This document shows positions 33,970-44,024 of a stretch of 55,986 nucleotides of DNA, one piece after another. Position 1 is the first letter of the stretch; the number at the start of each line of letters is the position of its first letter. This DNA is from Synergistaceae bacterium (GTDB lineage: Bacteria; Synergistota; Synergistia; Synergistales; Synergistaceae): assembly GCA_031273805.1 (NCBI GenBank), contig JAISRE010000074.1, forward strand, positions 1-55,986, in the 5' to 3' direction. The translations under genes and the position numbers were made by a program. The notes below the pieces were generated by a model. That model was not told the DNA's origin, made no database searches, and saw only the letters and a list, made by a program, of their open reading frames with translations.

Positions 33970-35389
33970 TATAAAAGATCATATAAACATACACTTAATG
34001 GGTATCGGCGGCGCCGGTATGAGTGGGCTTGCTCTGCTGCTTCACTCTATGGGGCATTCTGTGAGCGGATGCGACGCCGAGAACACTTTCTATGCGGACA
34101 AGGTGCGGAGCGAGGGAGTCGATATATCCCTCGGGCACCATAAGGCACATTTGGACCTATATGCACCGGATCTTATAATACACACCAGCGCGATAGCTCA
34201 GGATCATCCAGAGCTTATCGAGGCAAGGAGGCGAGGGATACGTGTCGCGAGAAGGGCTGAAATACTCAGCCTTATATTCAACAACCGAAGGGGCGTCGGT
34301 GTGGCCGGCACGCATGGGAAAACCACCACATCGTCGATGATCTCGCTGATAGCCGAGCGCGCTGGGATGGATCCAACCGTTGCGATTGGGGGAGAGTCAT
34401 CCGATATCGGTTGCAACGCAAAGTTGGGAAACGGGGAATATATGGTGGCTGAGCTTGACGAGAGCGATGGTTCGTTTGAATTTTTTTCGCCTGACGTGGC
34501 TGTCATTACAAATGTGGACTGGGATCACATAGATCACTATCCAACATATGACTCTGTTATAGAGGCATTCGATAGGTACGCTCTCGGCAGAAAAAAGATG
34601 TCGTCGCTCGTTGTGTGCGGTGAGGATAAAGGTGTGCAGAGACTGCTGGAGTCCGGAAATCACCGCGATGCCGTGACCTATGGATGGGGTATTGGCTGGA
34701 ACTGGGGAGCAACAGATGTAAGGCATCTGTCCGGTGGCGGAGTCGAGTTCTCGGTAAATCATGACGGCGCTCCTGTGGGGAATATAAGTCTAAAGGTGTC
34801 AGGAGAGCACAATGTTCTAAACGCATTGGCCGCAATTGCAGCCAGCGACAGAATGGGCGTATCGTTTCAATCGGCGTCTGACTCTCTTGGAACATTCAGA
34901 GGCGCAAAAAGAAGGCTTCAATTCATCGGCGACGTGGGAAATGTGCTTATCTACGATGATTACGGGCACCACCCGCGCGAGATCGCGGCTACAATGGGAG
35001 CGGTCGGGCACACTTTCCCGGAGCGTCCGGTTCATCTGGTGTTTCAGCCTCACAGGTACACGAGAACTGAGGCGTTATATCATGACTTTGCCTCTGTTCT
35101 GCGACAGGCGGCGCACATCTATCTGCTTCCGATATGCTCGGCAGACGAGCCTCCGCTTCCCGGCGTTTCATCATTCCTGATAGCGGATGAACTTTTTACA
35201 ATGGGCAGGAACGACGTGGTAGTATGCGGTGACTTCCAGGAGGCTTCCGAATCGCTCTGTGACTCCGTCAAACCCGGTGATCTGGTGCTGACGGTAGGCG
35301 CGGGCAGTATAGAGTCCCTGAGCAAGCAGATACTGGAGAACCTGAAAAGGAGAGTCTCCGTTAAGAATGTCGAGACGGTCGGCGCCTGA
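33947..35389 (+). CDS. murC: UDP-MurNAc:L-alanine ligase
   Basis: The gene has a TTG start at 33947 (GGGAGAGG upstream), overlapping murG, and encodes 480 residues. It shows the MurC-specific N-terminus HLMGIGGAGMSGLALLL, the ATP loop AGTHGKTTTSS (about 120-130), ELDESDGSFEFF, NVDWDHIDHY and YDDYGHHPREI. It catalyses the first amino-acid addition in stem-peptide synthesis. It overlaps murB by 23 bp. Confidence 0.93.
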   Translation: MRADAFIDIKDHINIHLMGIGGAGMSGLALLLHSMGHSVSGCDAENTFYADKVRSEGVDISLGHHKAHLDLYAPDLIIHTSAIAQDHPELIEARRRGIRVARRAEILSLIFNNRRGVGVAGTHGKTTTSSMISLIAERAGMDPTVAIGGESSDIGCNAKLGNGEYMVAELDESDGSFEFFSPDVAVITNVDWDHIDHYPTYDSVIEAFDRYALGRKKMSSLVVCGEDKGVQRLLESGNHRDAVTYGWGIGWNWGATDVRHLSGGGVEFSVNHDGAPVGNISLKVSGEHNVLNALAAIAASDRMGVSFQSASDSLGTFRGAKRRLQFIGDVGNVLIYDDYGHHPREIAATMGAVGHTFPERPVHLVFQPHRYTRTEALYHDFASVLRQAAHIYLLPICSADEPPLPGVSSFLIADELFTMGRNDVVVCGDFQEASESLCDSVKPGDLVLTVGAGSIESLSKQILENLKRRVSVKNVETVGA

Positions 35390-36299
35390 TAGCGTCGGGG
35401 CGTTTATTCTCCACGATCAGCTCCTCGCGCCATTAACGACATGGGGGGTTGGGGGATATGCCAAAACGCTTGTGACCCCGCGTTCACGAGATGAACTTAT
35501 AGAAGCGATCGGATGGCTTAAAACCTGCTGCAGTAGTTTTTTCACGCTCGGAGGCGGGTCGAATGTCCTTATAGGGGACGGCGTGATAGATATTCCGGTG
35601 CTTCGGACCACGGAGACCAGGGATTTAAGGGTTTCCGTCGATGGGGAGAATGTGTTTATAGATTGCGCTGCCGGCACAAAACTCTCAGAAGTGCTGGCTT
35701 TGACAATAAAAGAGGGATGGAGCGGTTTGGAATTTGCCGCTGGGATACCAGGCACCGTTGGCGGAGCTCTGTCCGGTAACGCGGGCACGTTGAGGGGCGC
35801 TATGGACAAGAGCGTGGTTATGGTGCAAACAGTGGAGGAGGATGGCTCGAAACACGAGTGGAAAGCCGACGATATGAAATGGGGTTACAGAAGATGCGGT
35901 CTTCTGGAGAATACCTCGAGGGTAGTTATCGGAGCTAAGCTTAAACTCTCATTATCAGACAGAGGGCTTGTGCTGGCGGCGGTGAAAGAGGCATTGGAGA
36001 GCAGAGGGCTTCAGCCGTGCGGACATCGTACGGCGGGGTGTGTTTTCAAAAATCCGCAGGGTCACAGCGCGGGTATGTTGCTGGACAGGGCTGAGTGCAA
36101 GGGATTGGTTGTAGGAGGCGCCAGAGTATCGGCTGCTCACGCGAATTTCATAGAGAATATGGGCGCCTGCTCAGCCAGAAATATTATGCAGCTGGCTCTT
36201 ATCTGCAAAAAGAGAGTTTTCGAGATGTTCGGCGTGACATTGAGTTTTGAGATAAAGACATTGGGCATCCAAGAGGAAGATATATATGTCGGGCGCTAA
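35367..36299 (+). CDS. murB: UDP-N-acetylenolpyruvoylglucosamine reductase
   Basis: This gene encodes 310 residues of a FAD-binding MurB. It shows TTWGVGGYAKTLVTP, the flavin loop LGGGSNVLIGDG, FAAGIPGTVGGALSGNAGT and the C-terminal GVTLSFEIKTLG with the conserved glutamate. The catalytic segment reads YRRCGLLE; in studied MurB enzymes this is YR-x-S, so the proton-donating serine is replaced by cysteine here. The overlap with murC and the neighbouring genes argue for a functional enzyme. It overlaps the ftsQ-like gene by 14 bp. Confidence 0.9.
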   Translation: MSRRSAPDSVGAFILHDQLLAPLTTWGVGGYAKTLVTPRSRDELIEAIGWLKTCCSSFFTLGGGSNVLIGDGVIDIPVLRTTETRDLRVSVDGENVFIDCAAGTKLSEVLALTIKEGWSGLEFAAGIPGTVGGALSGNAGTLRGAMDKSVVMVQTVEEDGSKHEWKADDMKWGYRRCGLLENTSRVVIGAKLKLSLSDRGLVLAAVKEALESRGLQPCGHRTAGCVFKNPQGHSAGMLLDRAECKGLVVGGARVSAAHANFIENMGACSARNIMQLALICKKRVFEMFGVTLSFEIKTLGIQEEDIYVGR

Positions 36300-37092
36300 A
36301 AGACGCAGATGGAAAGGGTATCTTTTATTATTTAGCATACTGTGCGGTGTTCTGTATTTTGCCGAGGAGAGATACAGATTCTTCAGGTTGAGGGACCTTG
36401 AAATTGCCCCATGGAATGTTTTGCCGGATCACGTAATCTGGCAGCAGGTACCCGAGGCGGCGAATACTTTCTGGCCGTCACTGCTGTTTCAAGGGAGAAC
36501 TTTTACGAGAAGCATTACGAATTACTATCCGGTCGACCTTAAGCTCCAGGTAGTCGGATGGGGGCGCTACAGGGTGAGCGTCTTGCCTCTCGATGTTTTT
36601 CTTGGCGTGTCATGGAACTCCAAACTCTGGTGGCTGTCCACCAGTAAGAGGATGTGGAGAGCCGATCTGCCGTCAAGTGCTTCGGTAAAAGGCCTCAAAT
36701 TCCCGAATCGTCCGATTTTGTCGTGGGATGCGGATCTGGCGATGCCCATTGATCCTGAAAAGCAGATGGGAGACGTTTATCCGTCAAGTTTACCATTGAG
36801 CAAAATAGCGAAATGGTATAAGACTATAGAGAAAATTGGCTGGAATGAAGATATATACTGTCTTCTGGCGAAGAAAATAGACGGTCGTCCGGTGGTGCAG
36901 ATTTTATTGGGTTCAGAGGAGCGGGTAACCGGCGAAATTATAGTTAAAGACGATGCTTCGGACTGGCTGTCGCTTGCGGCGGCTCTGGAAAAAATTTACC
37001 CGGTAAACACCGGTGGAATGCCTCCGGGGCTAATTATAAACGCGACGTTCACCGGCATGAGATTTACAGTTACCAACAGGGGAATAATGTAA
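36286..37092 (+). CDS. ftsQ: FtsQ/DivIB-like division protein
   Basis: This gene encodes 268 residues: a basic N-terminus (AKRRRWK), one membrane segment (about 11-25), then a periplasmic part beginning with a POTRA-like stretch (FRLRDLEIAPWNVLPDHVIW) and a beta-rich remainder. Sequence similarity to FtsQ is weak; the topology and its position between murB and ftsA are the main reasons for the call. FtsQ recruits FtsB and FtsL to the septum. Confidence 0.65.
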   Translation: MSGAKRRRWKGYLLLFSILCGVLYFAEERYRFFRLRDLEIAPWNVLPDHVIWQQVPEAANTFWPSLLFQGRTFTRSITNYYPVDLKLQVVGWGRYRVSVLPLDVFLGVSWNSKLWWLSTSKRMWRADLPSSASVKGLKFPNRPILSWDADLAMPIDPEKQMGDVYPSSLPLSKIAKWYKTIEKIGWNEDIYCLLAKKIDGRPVVQILLGSEERVTGEIIVKDDASDWLSLAAALEKIYPVNTGGMPPGLIINATFTGMRFTVTNRGIM

Positions 37093-37146
37093 ACCTGTTC
37101 GAGCTTGAGGAATAAATATATTTTTATCGATAGGGGGACCCCCGCA

Positions 37147-38505
37147 TTGTTTAAAAAAACTTCAACTACATCCGGTTACAGGGATCCGGAAGTCCTGGTG
37201 GGGTTGGATTTAGGGACCAGCAAGGTAACTGTAGTAGTGGCCGAGCGTGACGGACCGACGGGCGAAGCGCAGATTATAGGCATGGGGCAAGCGCCGTCCA
37301 ATGGCATAAGGAAGGGTTTGATAGTACATCTGGATCAGGCTGTCCGTTCGTTGAAACAAGCTATTATGGATGCCGAGAACATGGTGGGTCTCGAACTTTC
37401 AGATGCTACCGTATCTTTCAGCGGAGGGGATGTAAAGAGCGTCCGAACAAAGGGAATGATATCGCTGGGGCGCAATCCCCGGACCGTTATGCAGTTCGAT
37501 ATAGAACGCGTCATCGAGGCGGCTCAGGCGAACGTTGCGGTTCCCAACAATCAGATAATACTTCACACAATTCCGGTGGAGTATTATCTGGACGGCAACA
37601 CTGGGATAGATGACCCGCTCGGTATGACCGGAATTAGGCTGGATATCGACCTTGAATCGGTCATAGTGCCCACTGCTACGGTGCAAAATGTATATAACTG
37701 TGTGGAAAAAGCCGGCTTGACAGTCAACGGATTTGTCATAAAGCCTCTGGCGTCCGCATTGGGCGCGCTTACTCCGGAGGAGAGCTTGGCCGGCGTCGTG
37801 TCGGTGGATATAGGCGGGGGAACATGCGGAGTGGCGGTATTCGCGGACGGGAGGCCGAAACATCTTGCGGTCGTATCAGTCGGCGGGGATCACATAACGA
37901 ATGACGTGGCCTCGGTACTGAAGATACCGATCAATAAAGCTGAGGAGATAAAAAGGGAGGTAGACCTATTCTCGGAGAAATCAGACCTCCAGGCGGATAA
38001 ATTGGAGTTCGAGCACATGGGCAGGAACTATTCATATTCGATGGACGAACTCACAGATATAGTTCAATGCAGGGTGGAGGAGTTATTTTCGGCTCTCGTG
38101 AGCACAGAAGTATCTGCGGCAGGAATATCGATGCTGCCGGCGGGTCTTGTCATTACCGGCGGCGGAGCCAAGAGTATCAGCATAGATCAATACCTGTCAA
38201 GGGTCATGAATATGCCCGTGCGCGTTTCGCTTCCGCTCGATTCAAATCGCATGCCCCCAGGGAGAAACGGTCCGGAGTATACCTGTGCCGCCGGGATAAT
38301 CCGCTACGCTCTGGAGCAGGAGCGCGATCCGTTTCGTTATATTGAACAATCGCTTGAACAGCTTAAAAACAGCGGAGGCAGTATGACAAGCAACATCAAG
38401 GGACCTCGCGGCAATGGGCATGACGATGATCGTTCAAGAGATCCGCTGTTCGGAGGAAAGGGAATCTTGCAATATCTCAAGGATCTACTGAAGGAGCTGT
38501 TCTAG
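37147..38505 (+). CDS. ftsA: cell-division actin homologue FtsA
   Basis: The start is uncertain. A TTG at 37147 follows AGGGGGA at good distance and gives 452 residues; another TTG at 37105 is possible. The product shows VGLDLGTSKVTVVVAE, the 1C-domain GVSFSGGDVKS-like region (TVSFSGGDVKS), VVSVDIGGGTCGVAVF for phosphate 2, and ITGGGAKSISIDQYL for the adenosine site. FtsA tethers FtsZ to the membrane, usually by a C-terminal amphipathic helix; here the C-terminus ends ILQYLKDLLKELF, which fits that role. Confidence 0.92.
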   Translation: MFKKTSTTSGYRDPEVLVGLDLGTSKVTVVVAERDGPTGEAQIIGMGQAPSNGIRKGLIVHLDQAVRSLKQAIMDAENMVGLELSDATVSFSGGDVKSVRTKGMISLGRNPRTVMQFDIERVIEAAQANVAVPNNQIILHTIPVEYYLDGNTGIDDPLGMTGIRLDIDLESVIVPTATVQNVYNCVEKAGLTVNGFVIKPLASALGALTPEESLAGVVSVDIGGGTCGVAVFADGRPKHLAVVSVGGDHITNDVASVLKIPINKAEEIKREVDLFSEKSDLQADKLEFEHMGRNYSYSMDELTDIVQCRVEELFSALVSTEVSAAGISMLPAGLVITGGGAKSISIDQYLSRVMNMPVRVSLPLDSNRMPPGRNGPEYTCAAGIIRYALEQERDPFRYIEQSLEQLKNSGGSMTSNIKGPRGNGHDDDRSRDPLFGGKGILQYLKDLLKELF

Positions 38506-38553
38506 TGCCATTAACATTAATATAAGGTAACCCAAGCAGCTTATGGCATAATT

Positions 38554-38590
38554 CGGAATAAACGCTAAAGATTCATAGGAAGTTATTCCG
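38554..38590. repeat. inverted repeat between ftsA and ftsZ
   Basis: CGGAATAA (38554-38561) and TTATTCCG (38583-38590) are perfect 8-bp arms 40 bases upstream of the ftsZ start. It could be an operator or a leader hairpin modulating ftsZ expression. Confidence 0.4.
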
Positions 38591-38629
38591 CTTATTAACC
38601 CTCTTTTAGGCTGGTTAGGAGGAGAGCTG

Positions 38630-39886
38630 ATGCAGAGAATTTTTCAAATGGACAACAACAATTCGCACCGCGAGATTATAAAAGTAGTGGGCGTCGGCGG
38701 TGGAGGCAACAACGCATTGAATCACATTATGAAGGGGGGTGTCGGAGGTGTCGAGTTTATCGCTGCGAACACTGATCATGCCCATCTCGATCTCTCTGAG
38801 GCATCCATAAAGATAATCCTCGGGAAGGATCTGACAAGGGGCCTCGGCGCCGGCGCAGATCCCGAGGTAGGAGAGAGAGCCGCCACCGAGTCCAAAGATG
38901 AGATAAGAGCCGCGCTCGAGGGCGCCGATATGGTTTTTCTGGCGGCGGGAATGGGCGGGGGCACAGGCACAGGCGCGTCTCCGATTATCGCCCACATCGC
39001 CAAGGAGACGGGAGCGCTCGTGGTCGCCGTCGTGACAAGACCTTTCATGTTCGAGGGACGCCGTCGTATAGCAAACGCGTCCGATGGCATATTACGTCTC
39101 AAGGAACAGGTCGACGCTCTGATAGTCATCCCTAATGACAGACTGCTCTCCATATCGGACAAGAAGACGTCGCTCAATAAGGCTTTCGAGATGGTTGACA
39201 ATGTGCTGCATCAGGCTGTCCAGGGAGTAACGGATCTCATCCTTAAACCAGGCCTTGTAAACGTTGACTTCGCCGATGTTCGTACAATAATGAGCAACGC
39301 CGGCGCGGCTATCATGGGTATAGGAGAGGGCTATGGTGAAAACAGGGTGTCCACGGCCGCACACAATGCAATAAACAGCCCGCTCATGGAGGTCCCGATG
39401 ATTGGAGCCAAGGGAGTGCTGTTTAACGTATCCGGCGGCGCCAAGATAGGGATTCACGAGGTTGAGGAGGCGGCCACGATCATCAATAATGCGAGTGACG
39501 ATGACGCCAATATAATATGGGGTCAGGTATTCGACCCCGACATGGAGGACATAGTCAGGATCACTATCATAGCGACCGGTTTCGATGAAAACAACATCAT
39601 AAACCAGGACGCGTCTCAGGCCGGCTCGTCGGCAATAGGCAATGTTGGCGGCAGAACGCTGTCCCGTCCTGCGAGAGTATCTATAACTGACGCCACCCTC
39701 GCCGCCCAATCACCTCCAGCTCCAAAATCGGGCGCGGCGATACCCCTCAAGACAAGGCCTGAGATGGGCGAGACCGAGGTTCGATTCACCGGAACCGGGA
39801 CTGAAGGAGAGGATCTGTTCAGCGCGCAGGGGATTCCAAAGGATCAGTTGGACACGCCCTCATTCTACAGAAAGAAAAAACGTTAG
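38630..39886 (+). CDS. ftsZ: cell-division tubulin homologue FtsZ
   Basis: This gene encodes 418 residues, from an ATG after a strong AGGAGGAGAG. It shows [15 protein letters not shown], the tubulin signature [11 protein letters not shown] (about 105-115), the T7-loop [20 protein letters not shown], and the conserved C-terminal peptide [12 protein letters not shown] that binds FtsA. A proline-rich linker (about 330-395) separates them. FtsZ polymerises into the Z-ring. It is the last gene of the dcw cluster; 154 bases without a gene follow. Confidence 0.96.
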   Translation: MQRIFQMDNNNSHREIIKVVGVGGGGNNALNHIMKGGVGGVEFIAANTDHAHLDLSEASIKIILGKDLTRGLGAGADPEVGERAATESKDEIRAALEGADMVFLAAGMGGGTGTGASPIIAHIAKETGALVVAVVTRPFMFEGRRRIANASDGILRLKEQVDALIVIPNDRLLSISDKKTSLNKAFEMVDNVLHQAVQGVTDLILKPGLVNVDFADVRTIMSNAGAAIMGIGEGYGENRVSTAAHNAINSPLMEVPMIGAKGVLFNVSGGAKIGIHEVEEAATIINNASDDDANIIWGQVFDPDMEDIVRITIIATGFDENNIINQDASQAGSSAIGNVGGRTLSRPARVSITDATLAAQSPPAPKSGAAIPLKTRPEMGETEVRFTGTGTEGEDLFSAQGIPKDQLDTPSFYRKKKR

Positions 39887-40040
39887 GGGACGGTTGATCT
39901 AAATAACTTTTGCTCACGTGAGTATTTATTCTGTCGTTGCTCGATTACTCTATGATGCGGCGCAGAGACTTTAAATGCATCTATCTAAACAGGATTGATA
40001 CCATGTTTCAGGCAAACGCTCCTTGACATGAGGTGTTGAT

Positions 40041-41579
40041 TTGGGAAGTAAAGCTACAGAGTGGGCCAGTTGGTCTGACTATAGAATTGACGAGAGTCCG
40101 ACAGTAGGCCTACCGGCAGGTGGAGATCTGCCGTGCGCGTTATTCTTCCCTGCGGACTACTCAGTGGGGATGGCAAATCTTGGGTATCATTACATATACA
40201 GAACTCTCCGCGAGCAGGGCGTCTCTGTCGAGCGTTTTTTCGCGTCACCTGTTTCACACCGCTCAGTGGAGAGGGATACGCTGGTTGAGAGATTTCAGGT
40301 TATTCTTGGAGGAATCTCCTATGAAGGAGACGCGTATGTGTTCGCTAAATGGCTGGAGGCAGGCGGAATATCCCCATCCAGAGTTGAACGCGAGCGGGAC
40401 GTCTCAGGCAAAAACAATAACTTCATTGTCGGGGCGGGAGGCGCCGTCACATACATAAACCCGTTTCTCTTATCGGGCATAGCCGATTTCATAGTTCTGG
40501 GCGACGGGGTTGAGGCCACGCGGTATGTTGTGGAAACTATGCGCTCAGAGGACTCGCGGGAGAGAGTGTTACCAATTTTAGCCCAGCATCCTTCGATATA
40601 TGTTCCATCGATTCACAAGCATGGAACACATCGTCTTGAGGTATCGAGGCGGGACATCGATCTCGATTTCGGCTGCGGAAACTGGGTTACGCCGCGTACA
40701 GCATTTGGCAAAACACTGCTGATAGAGCTGCAGAGGGGGTGTGTCAGAGGGTGCGGGTTCTGTACCTTGCCTGCGTGCTTCAGCCCGCCGCGACAGAGGA
40801 TGTTGGAGCTTGTAAAGCGGGATATAATCAGAGTCGCATCAGTTTGTGACTTTAACCAAATTGGTCTTGTAACGCCGGAGGCTGGGGATTATAAAGAGTT
40901 GGACGAGCTGTTGAATTTCGCGGAGAACAGAGGGATTGGAATTTCATTCGCGTCACTCAGAGTTGATGGTATGACGGCACATATGGTGAGAGCGCTTGTC
41001 CGAGGCGGAAGGCACAGCGTCACGGTTGCTCCGGAGAGCGGAGATGATGATCTGAGGTCGAAATGCGGGAAAAATTTTACGAACGACCATATAATTGAAA
41101 CGCTGTATATGGCAAAGGACGAGGGTGTTCGCAGCGTTAAACTATACTTCATGATAGGGCTGCCTGGAGAGGATGACGAACACATCATGTCCATATCGAA
41201 ACTTTGTGACAGAGTGAGAAACATTACGGGGCTGCGTGTAACCGCAACGATCTCTCCCTTCGTTCCAAAGCCTGGGACAAGGTGGGCAAACGAGCATTTT
41301 GGCGGAGGGGACGGAGCAAATGGAGAGAAAATTCTAAAGAGCAAGTACGCGGTTCTTTCGAGATCATTCGGCGGCTCACTGCGCGGAATTGCCCAGAAGG
41401 CGAGCGTCAAAGAGGCATGTCTGGAATACGCGCTCTCGTGGGCAACCCCTGCGATGTCGGAGTTTCTTGCGACTGAAGGAATGTCGGCTTTTTCATACAG
41501 GTATCTGATGGAGCGCGTGGATAGAAATGAAACAATGAAGGAATTCAGACGTTTGGGGCTGAGGAGTAATTTGCGCTGA
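40041..41579 (+). CDS. B12-binding-type radical SAM protein of unknown function
   Basis: The gene has a TTG start at 40041 (GAGGTG upstream) and encodes 512 residues. The N-terminal region (FFPADYSVGMANLGYHYIYR, then GVSVERFF) resembles the B12-binding-like domain of TIGR03960-type radical SAM proteins. The cluster motif C234-x3-C238-x2-C241 (GCVRGCGFC) follows a QRG turn, and GLVTPEAGDY, TVAPESGDD and FMIGLPGEDDEH are typical TIM-barrel segments of this superfamily. The substrate is unknown. It lies between ftsZ and a SPOR gene on the same strand. Confidence 0.8.
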   Translation: MGSKATEWASWSDYRIDESPTVGLPAGGDLPCALFFPADYSVGMANLGYHYIYRTLREQGVSVERFFASPVSHRSVERDTLVERFQVILGGISYEGDAYVFAKWLEAGGISPSRVERERDVSGKNNNFIVGAGGAVTYINPFLLSGIADFIVLGDGVEATRYVVETMRSEDSRERVLPILAQHPSIYVPSIHKHGTHRLEVSRRDIDLDFGCGNWVTPRTAFGKTLLIELQRGCVRGCGFCTLPACFSPPRQRMLELVKRDIIRVASVCDFNQIGLVTPEAGDYKELDELLNFAENRGIGISFASLRVDGMTAHMVRALVRGGRHSVTVAPESGDDDLRSKCGKNFTNDHIIETLYMAKDEGVRSVKLYFMIGLPGEDDEHIMSISKLCDRVRNITGLRVTATISPFVPKPGTRWANEHFGGGDGANGEKILKSKYAVLSRSFGGSLRGIAQKASVKEACLEYALSWATPAMSEFLATEGMSAFSYRYLMERVDRNETMKEFRRLGLRSNLR

Positions 41580-41631
41580 AGCGCTGATAAATATACAGAA
41601 TCGTAAAATGTTGTAATGAGGAGGTATTGTC

Positions 41632-42351
41632 ATGGCAGCTACATCAAGGAGAGCCAGAACCTATAAGGAAAAGAGCTCAAGTTTCACATTCGGTCACTTT
41701 GCCCTGCCTGTTGCGGCAGTAATAGCGGTTGGGCTGTTGTTCGTCGGCATAAAACTTTTTTTCCTGACCCCTCCTGATAAGATTGGGATAGAGGTCATTC
41801 ACAGTGAAGCGAGTGAGCGGCCTCAGGGCGCGGAAACGCAGATAACTCCTCCGCAGAAGCCCGCCGTACAGGAGGAGACTGGTACTTTAACATCTCTCGG
41901 TACAGTTGCGCCGGAGGCAGTCGCAACCGGTCAATCCGTCATACTGGCGGGCCCGATCGCGCCAAACGGAAAAGCGGCGAGGGTGCCTTACGTTCCGCCG
42001 TCAGGCAGTACGGCCACGCGCTCCGACTCCGCAAAGGGCAAAGACAGCAAAACGCCTACGGCACAGACAAACGCGACAAAGTCACAGAGAAATACACAGC
42101 GGGCTTCCCAGGCAACAAATGGTAAGTGGGCGGTGCAAATCGGCGCTTTCGTCAAACAGGAGGGGGCGTCAACTCTTCTTTCAGCGGTCAAAAAACAGGG
42201 GTATGTCGCCTCTATAAGCAGAGTTGACTCATCAGGCAAAACTTTTCACAGGGTGAGGGTGGACGCCGGGAACTCCAAGGAAAACGCAGCGAAACTGGCC
42301 ACTGAATTGGAGAAAAAGGGCTACCCGGTAGCCGTCGTTCCCGTACCGTGA
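41632..42351 (+). CDS. SPOR-domain membrane protein
   Basis: This gene encodes 239 residues: a basic N-terminus, one membrane segment (about 24-42), a long proline-, glutamine- and alanine-rich linker, and a C-terminal SPOR domain (about 165-238; WAVQIGAFVKQEGASTLLSA, then FHRVRVDAGNSKENA and GYPVAVVPV). SPOR domains bind glycan strands stripped of peptides at the septum, so this is likely a division-site protein. An AGGAGG stands before the ATG. Location next to the dcw cluster fits. Confidence 0.87.
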   Translation: MAATSRRARTYKEKSSSFTFGHFALPVAAVIAVGLLFVGIKLFFLTPPDKIGIEVIHSEASERPQGAETQITPPQKPAVQEETGTLTSLGTVAPEAVATGQSVILAGPIAPNGKAARVPYVPPSGSTATRSDSAKGKDSKTPTAQTNATKSQRNTQRASQATNGKWAVQIGAFVKQEGASTLLSAVKKQGYVASISRVDSSGKTFHRVRVDAGNSKENAAKLATELEKKGYPVAVVPVP

Positions 42352-42416
42352 CGGGTCATCAAAATGACGGAGTTAGTAAGGGCCTGCGGACTTTTAATGA
42401 TAATCTCCTCTGTATA

Positions 42417-42447
42417 CTGGCGCCTCCGCAGGAGCGCCAGTTTTTTT
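42417..42447 (+). terminator. intrinsic terminator after the SPOR gene
   Basis: The stem CTGGCG-c-CTCC pairs with GGAG-CGCCAG around a 3-base loop with one bulged C, followed by seven T. It separates the division genes from the molybdopterin genes. Confidence 0.88.
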
Positions 42448-42478
42448 GCCTCACTAACCTGACAAGAGATGTCCGGGC

Positions 42479-43468
42479 GTGGCGGGTATAATTGATTCGA
42501 GGGGACGCCGCGTCAACTACGCGCGTATATCGGTGACGGACAGGTGCAACTATCGCTGCGTCTACTGTATGCCTGAAGATGGCGTCAAACCGTTATCTCA
42601 CACAGAAATAATGAGGTACGAGGATATATTGTGGTTCTCCGAAGTTCTCTCCGGGCTGGGAATGAAAAAGATAAGATTTACTGGAGGTGAGCCTCTCGTG
42701 AGACGAGGAATGCCGAAATTTTTGATCGACTTCCGAAAGGTTTTCCCCGAGATGAGCCTTTCTATCACCACAAATGCCTCGCTCGTCACGCAAAATATCT
42801 CAGATCTCGCAAAGGTGCGTGGCTTGAGCATGAATATAAGCCTTGACACTTTGGACCCCATCAAGTTCAGGGAGATGACGAGGGGAGGCGATATCGGCGA
42901 TGTTGTCTCCGGGATAAGGACCGCGATTGAAATAGGTATATCGCCGATAAAGATCAATACCGTGCCGATCCGCGGTTTTAACGATTCTGAACTGCCGCGC
43001 ATAGTAAACTTTGCGTGGGATAACGGGCTTATTCCTCGCTTCATAGAATTCATGCCGCTATGTGACGATGTGTGGACGCGCGACAGATTTATGGGGGCAG
43101 CCGAGATACTGAGCGTCCTCGAGGAGATGGGCAGCTGGAACAGTGTTCAGCCTGTTTTTTCACCGGACAGCCGGGTTCCTCATGGACCTGCCAGGTATTA
43201 CACAAACTCCGCCAGCGGGCAGACGGCGGGGATCATTGAAGCGGTATCCAACCACTTTTGCTCAGAGTGCAACAGGCTCAGAGTCACGTCCTCCGGCAGA
43301 ATGAGATCGTGCCTTTTCAGCGGGAATGAGATTCCTCTGCTGCATATAATCAGAGAACGAAACCTTGAAGCTGTAAGGCGGGAGATAATCGCCTGCATCG
43401 ATATGAAACCGCACTCATGGAATGACGCAAGGGACGGGAAAGGTCGCATGTCCGACATAGGGGGGTAG
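42479..43468 (+). CDS. moaA: GTP 3',8-cyclase (molybdenum cofactor)
   Basis: The gene has a GTG start and encodes 329 residues. The radical SAM cluster cysteines are C23, C27 and C30 (RCNYRCVYC). The second cluster motif is HFCSECNRLRVTSSGRMRSC near residue 259-278, and the protein ends in the conserved Gly-Gly. With MoaC it converts GTP to cyclic pyranopterin monophosphate. It is followed 10 bases later by moaC. Confidence 0.93.
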   Translation: MAGIIDSRGRRVNYARISVTDRCNYRCVYCMPEDGVKPLSHTEIMRYEDILWFSEVLSGLGMKKIRFTGGEPLVRRGMPKFLIDFRKVFPEMSLSITTNASLVTQNISDLAKVRGLSMNISLDTLDPIKFREMTRGGDIGDVVSGIRTAIEIGISPIKINTVPIRGFNDSELPRIVNFAWDNGLIPRFIEFMPLCDDVWTRDRFMGAAEILSVLEEMGSWNSVQPVFSPDSRVPHGPARYYTNSASGQTAGIIEAVSNHFCSECNRLRVTSSGRMRSCLFSGNEIPLLHIIRERNLEAVRREIIACIDMKPHSWNDARDGKGRMSDIGG

Positions 43469-43478
43469 GAGTATAATA

Positions 43479-44024
43479 ATGACCAGCTGGACACATTTTG
43501 ACACCGACGGCAGGCCTGTGATGATGGATGTGAGTGAAAAGGAAATCTCCGTTCGCAAAGCGGTGGCCGAGTGTTGGATAGAATTGACGGATGTCATTTA
43601 TGTTGCAGTCCGTGAGCGCCATGTGTTTAAGGGAGATCCAATATCCGTATCCGAGCTGGGAGGGATAATGGGAGCAAAAAAAACGCCTGATATCATCCCG
43701 CTATGCCACAGCATCAGGCTTGAAGGAGTTAAAGTGCGCTGCGAACTGCGGAATATAGCCGATGAGTCCTCAGAATATACGGAAAAAACAGGGAAAAACT
43801 TCTTGCGAGTGGAGTGCGAAGTAGTGACGAAGGATGTTACAGGCGTGGAGATGGAGGCTCTGACGGGAGCTGGCGTTGCAGCTCTGGTCTTCTACGATAT
43901 GTGTAAAGTGTTGGATAAGGGAATGGTAATACGGGATTTGAGACTGCTCGAGAAATCCGGAGGAAAGAGCGGAGAGTGGAGCGGGCCTCGATCAGAACTT
44001 ATTCAGGAGACAAAGAGGACGTGA
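43479..44024 (+). CDS. moaC: cyclic pyranopterin monophosphate synthase
   Basis: This gene encodes 181 residues with the MoaC motifs VSEKEISVRKAVAE, GAKKTPDIIPLCHSIRLEGV and GVEMEALTGAGVAALVFYDMCK. It catalyses the second step of molybdopterin synthesis on the MoaA product. The C-terminus is slightly longer than the usual 160 residues. The stop overlaps the GTG start of the following mog gene (GTGA). Confidence 0.94.
   Translation: MTSWTHFDTDGRPVMMDVSEKEISVRKAVAECWIELTDVIYVAVRERHVFKGDPISVSELGGIMGAKKTPDIIPLCHSIRLEGVKVRCELRNIADESSEYTEKTGKNFLRVECEVVTKDVTGVEMEALTGAGVAALVFYDMCKVLDKGMVIRDLRLLEKSGGKSGEWSGPRSELIQETKRT

Noticed and set aside
39914-39923. CTCACGTGAG palindrome between ftsZ and the radical SAM gene
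   Set aside because: A single 10-base palindrome is expected by chance at this length, and nothing around it supports a regulatory site.
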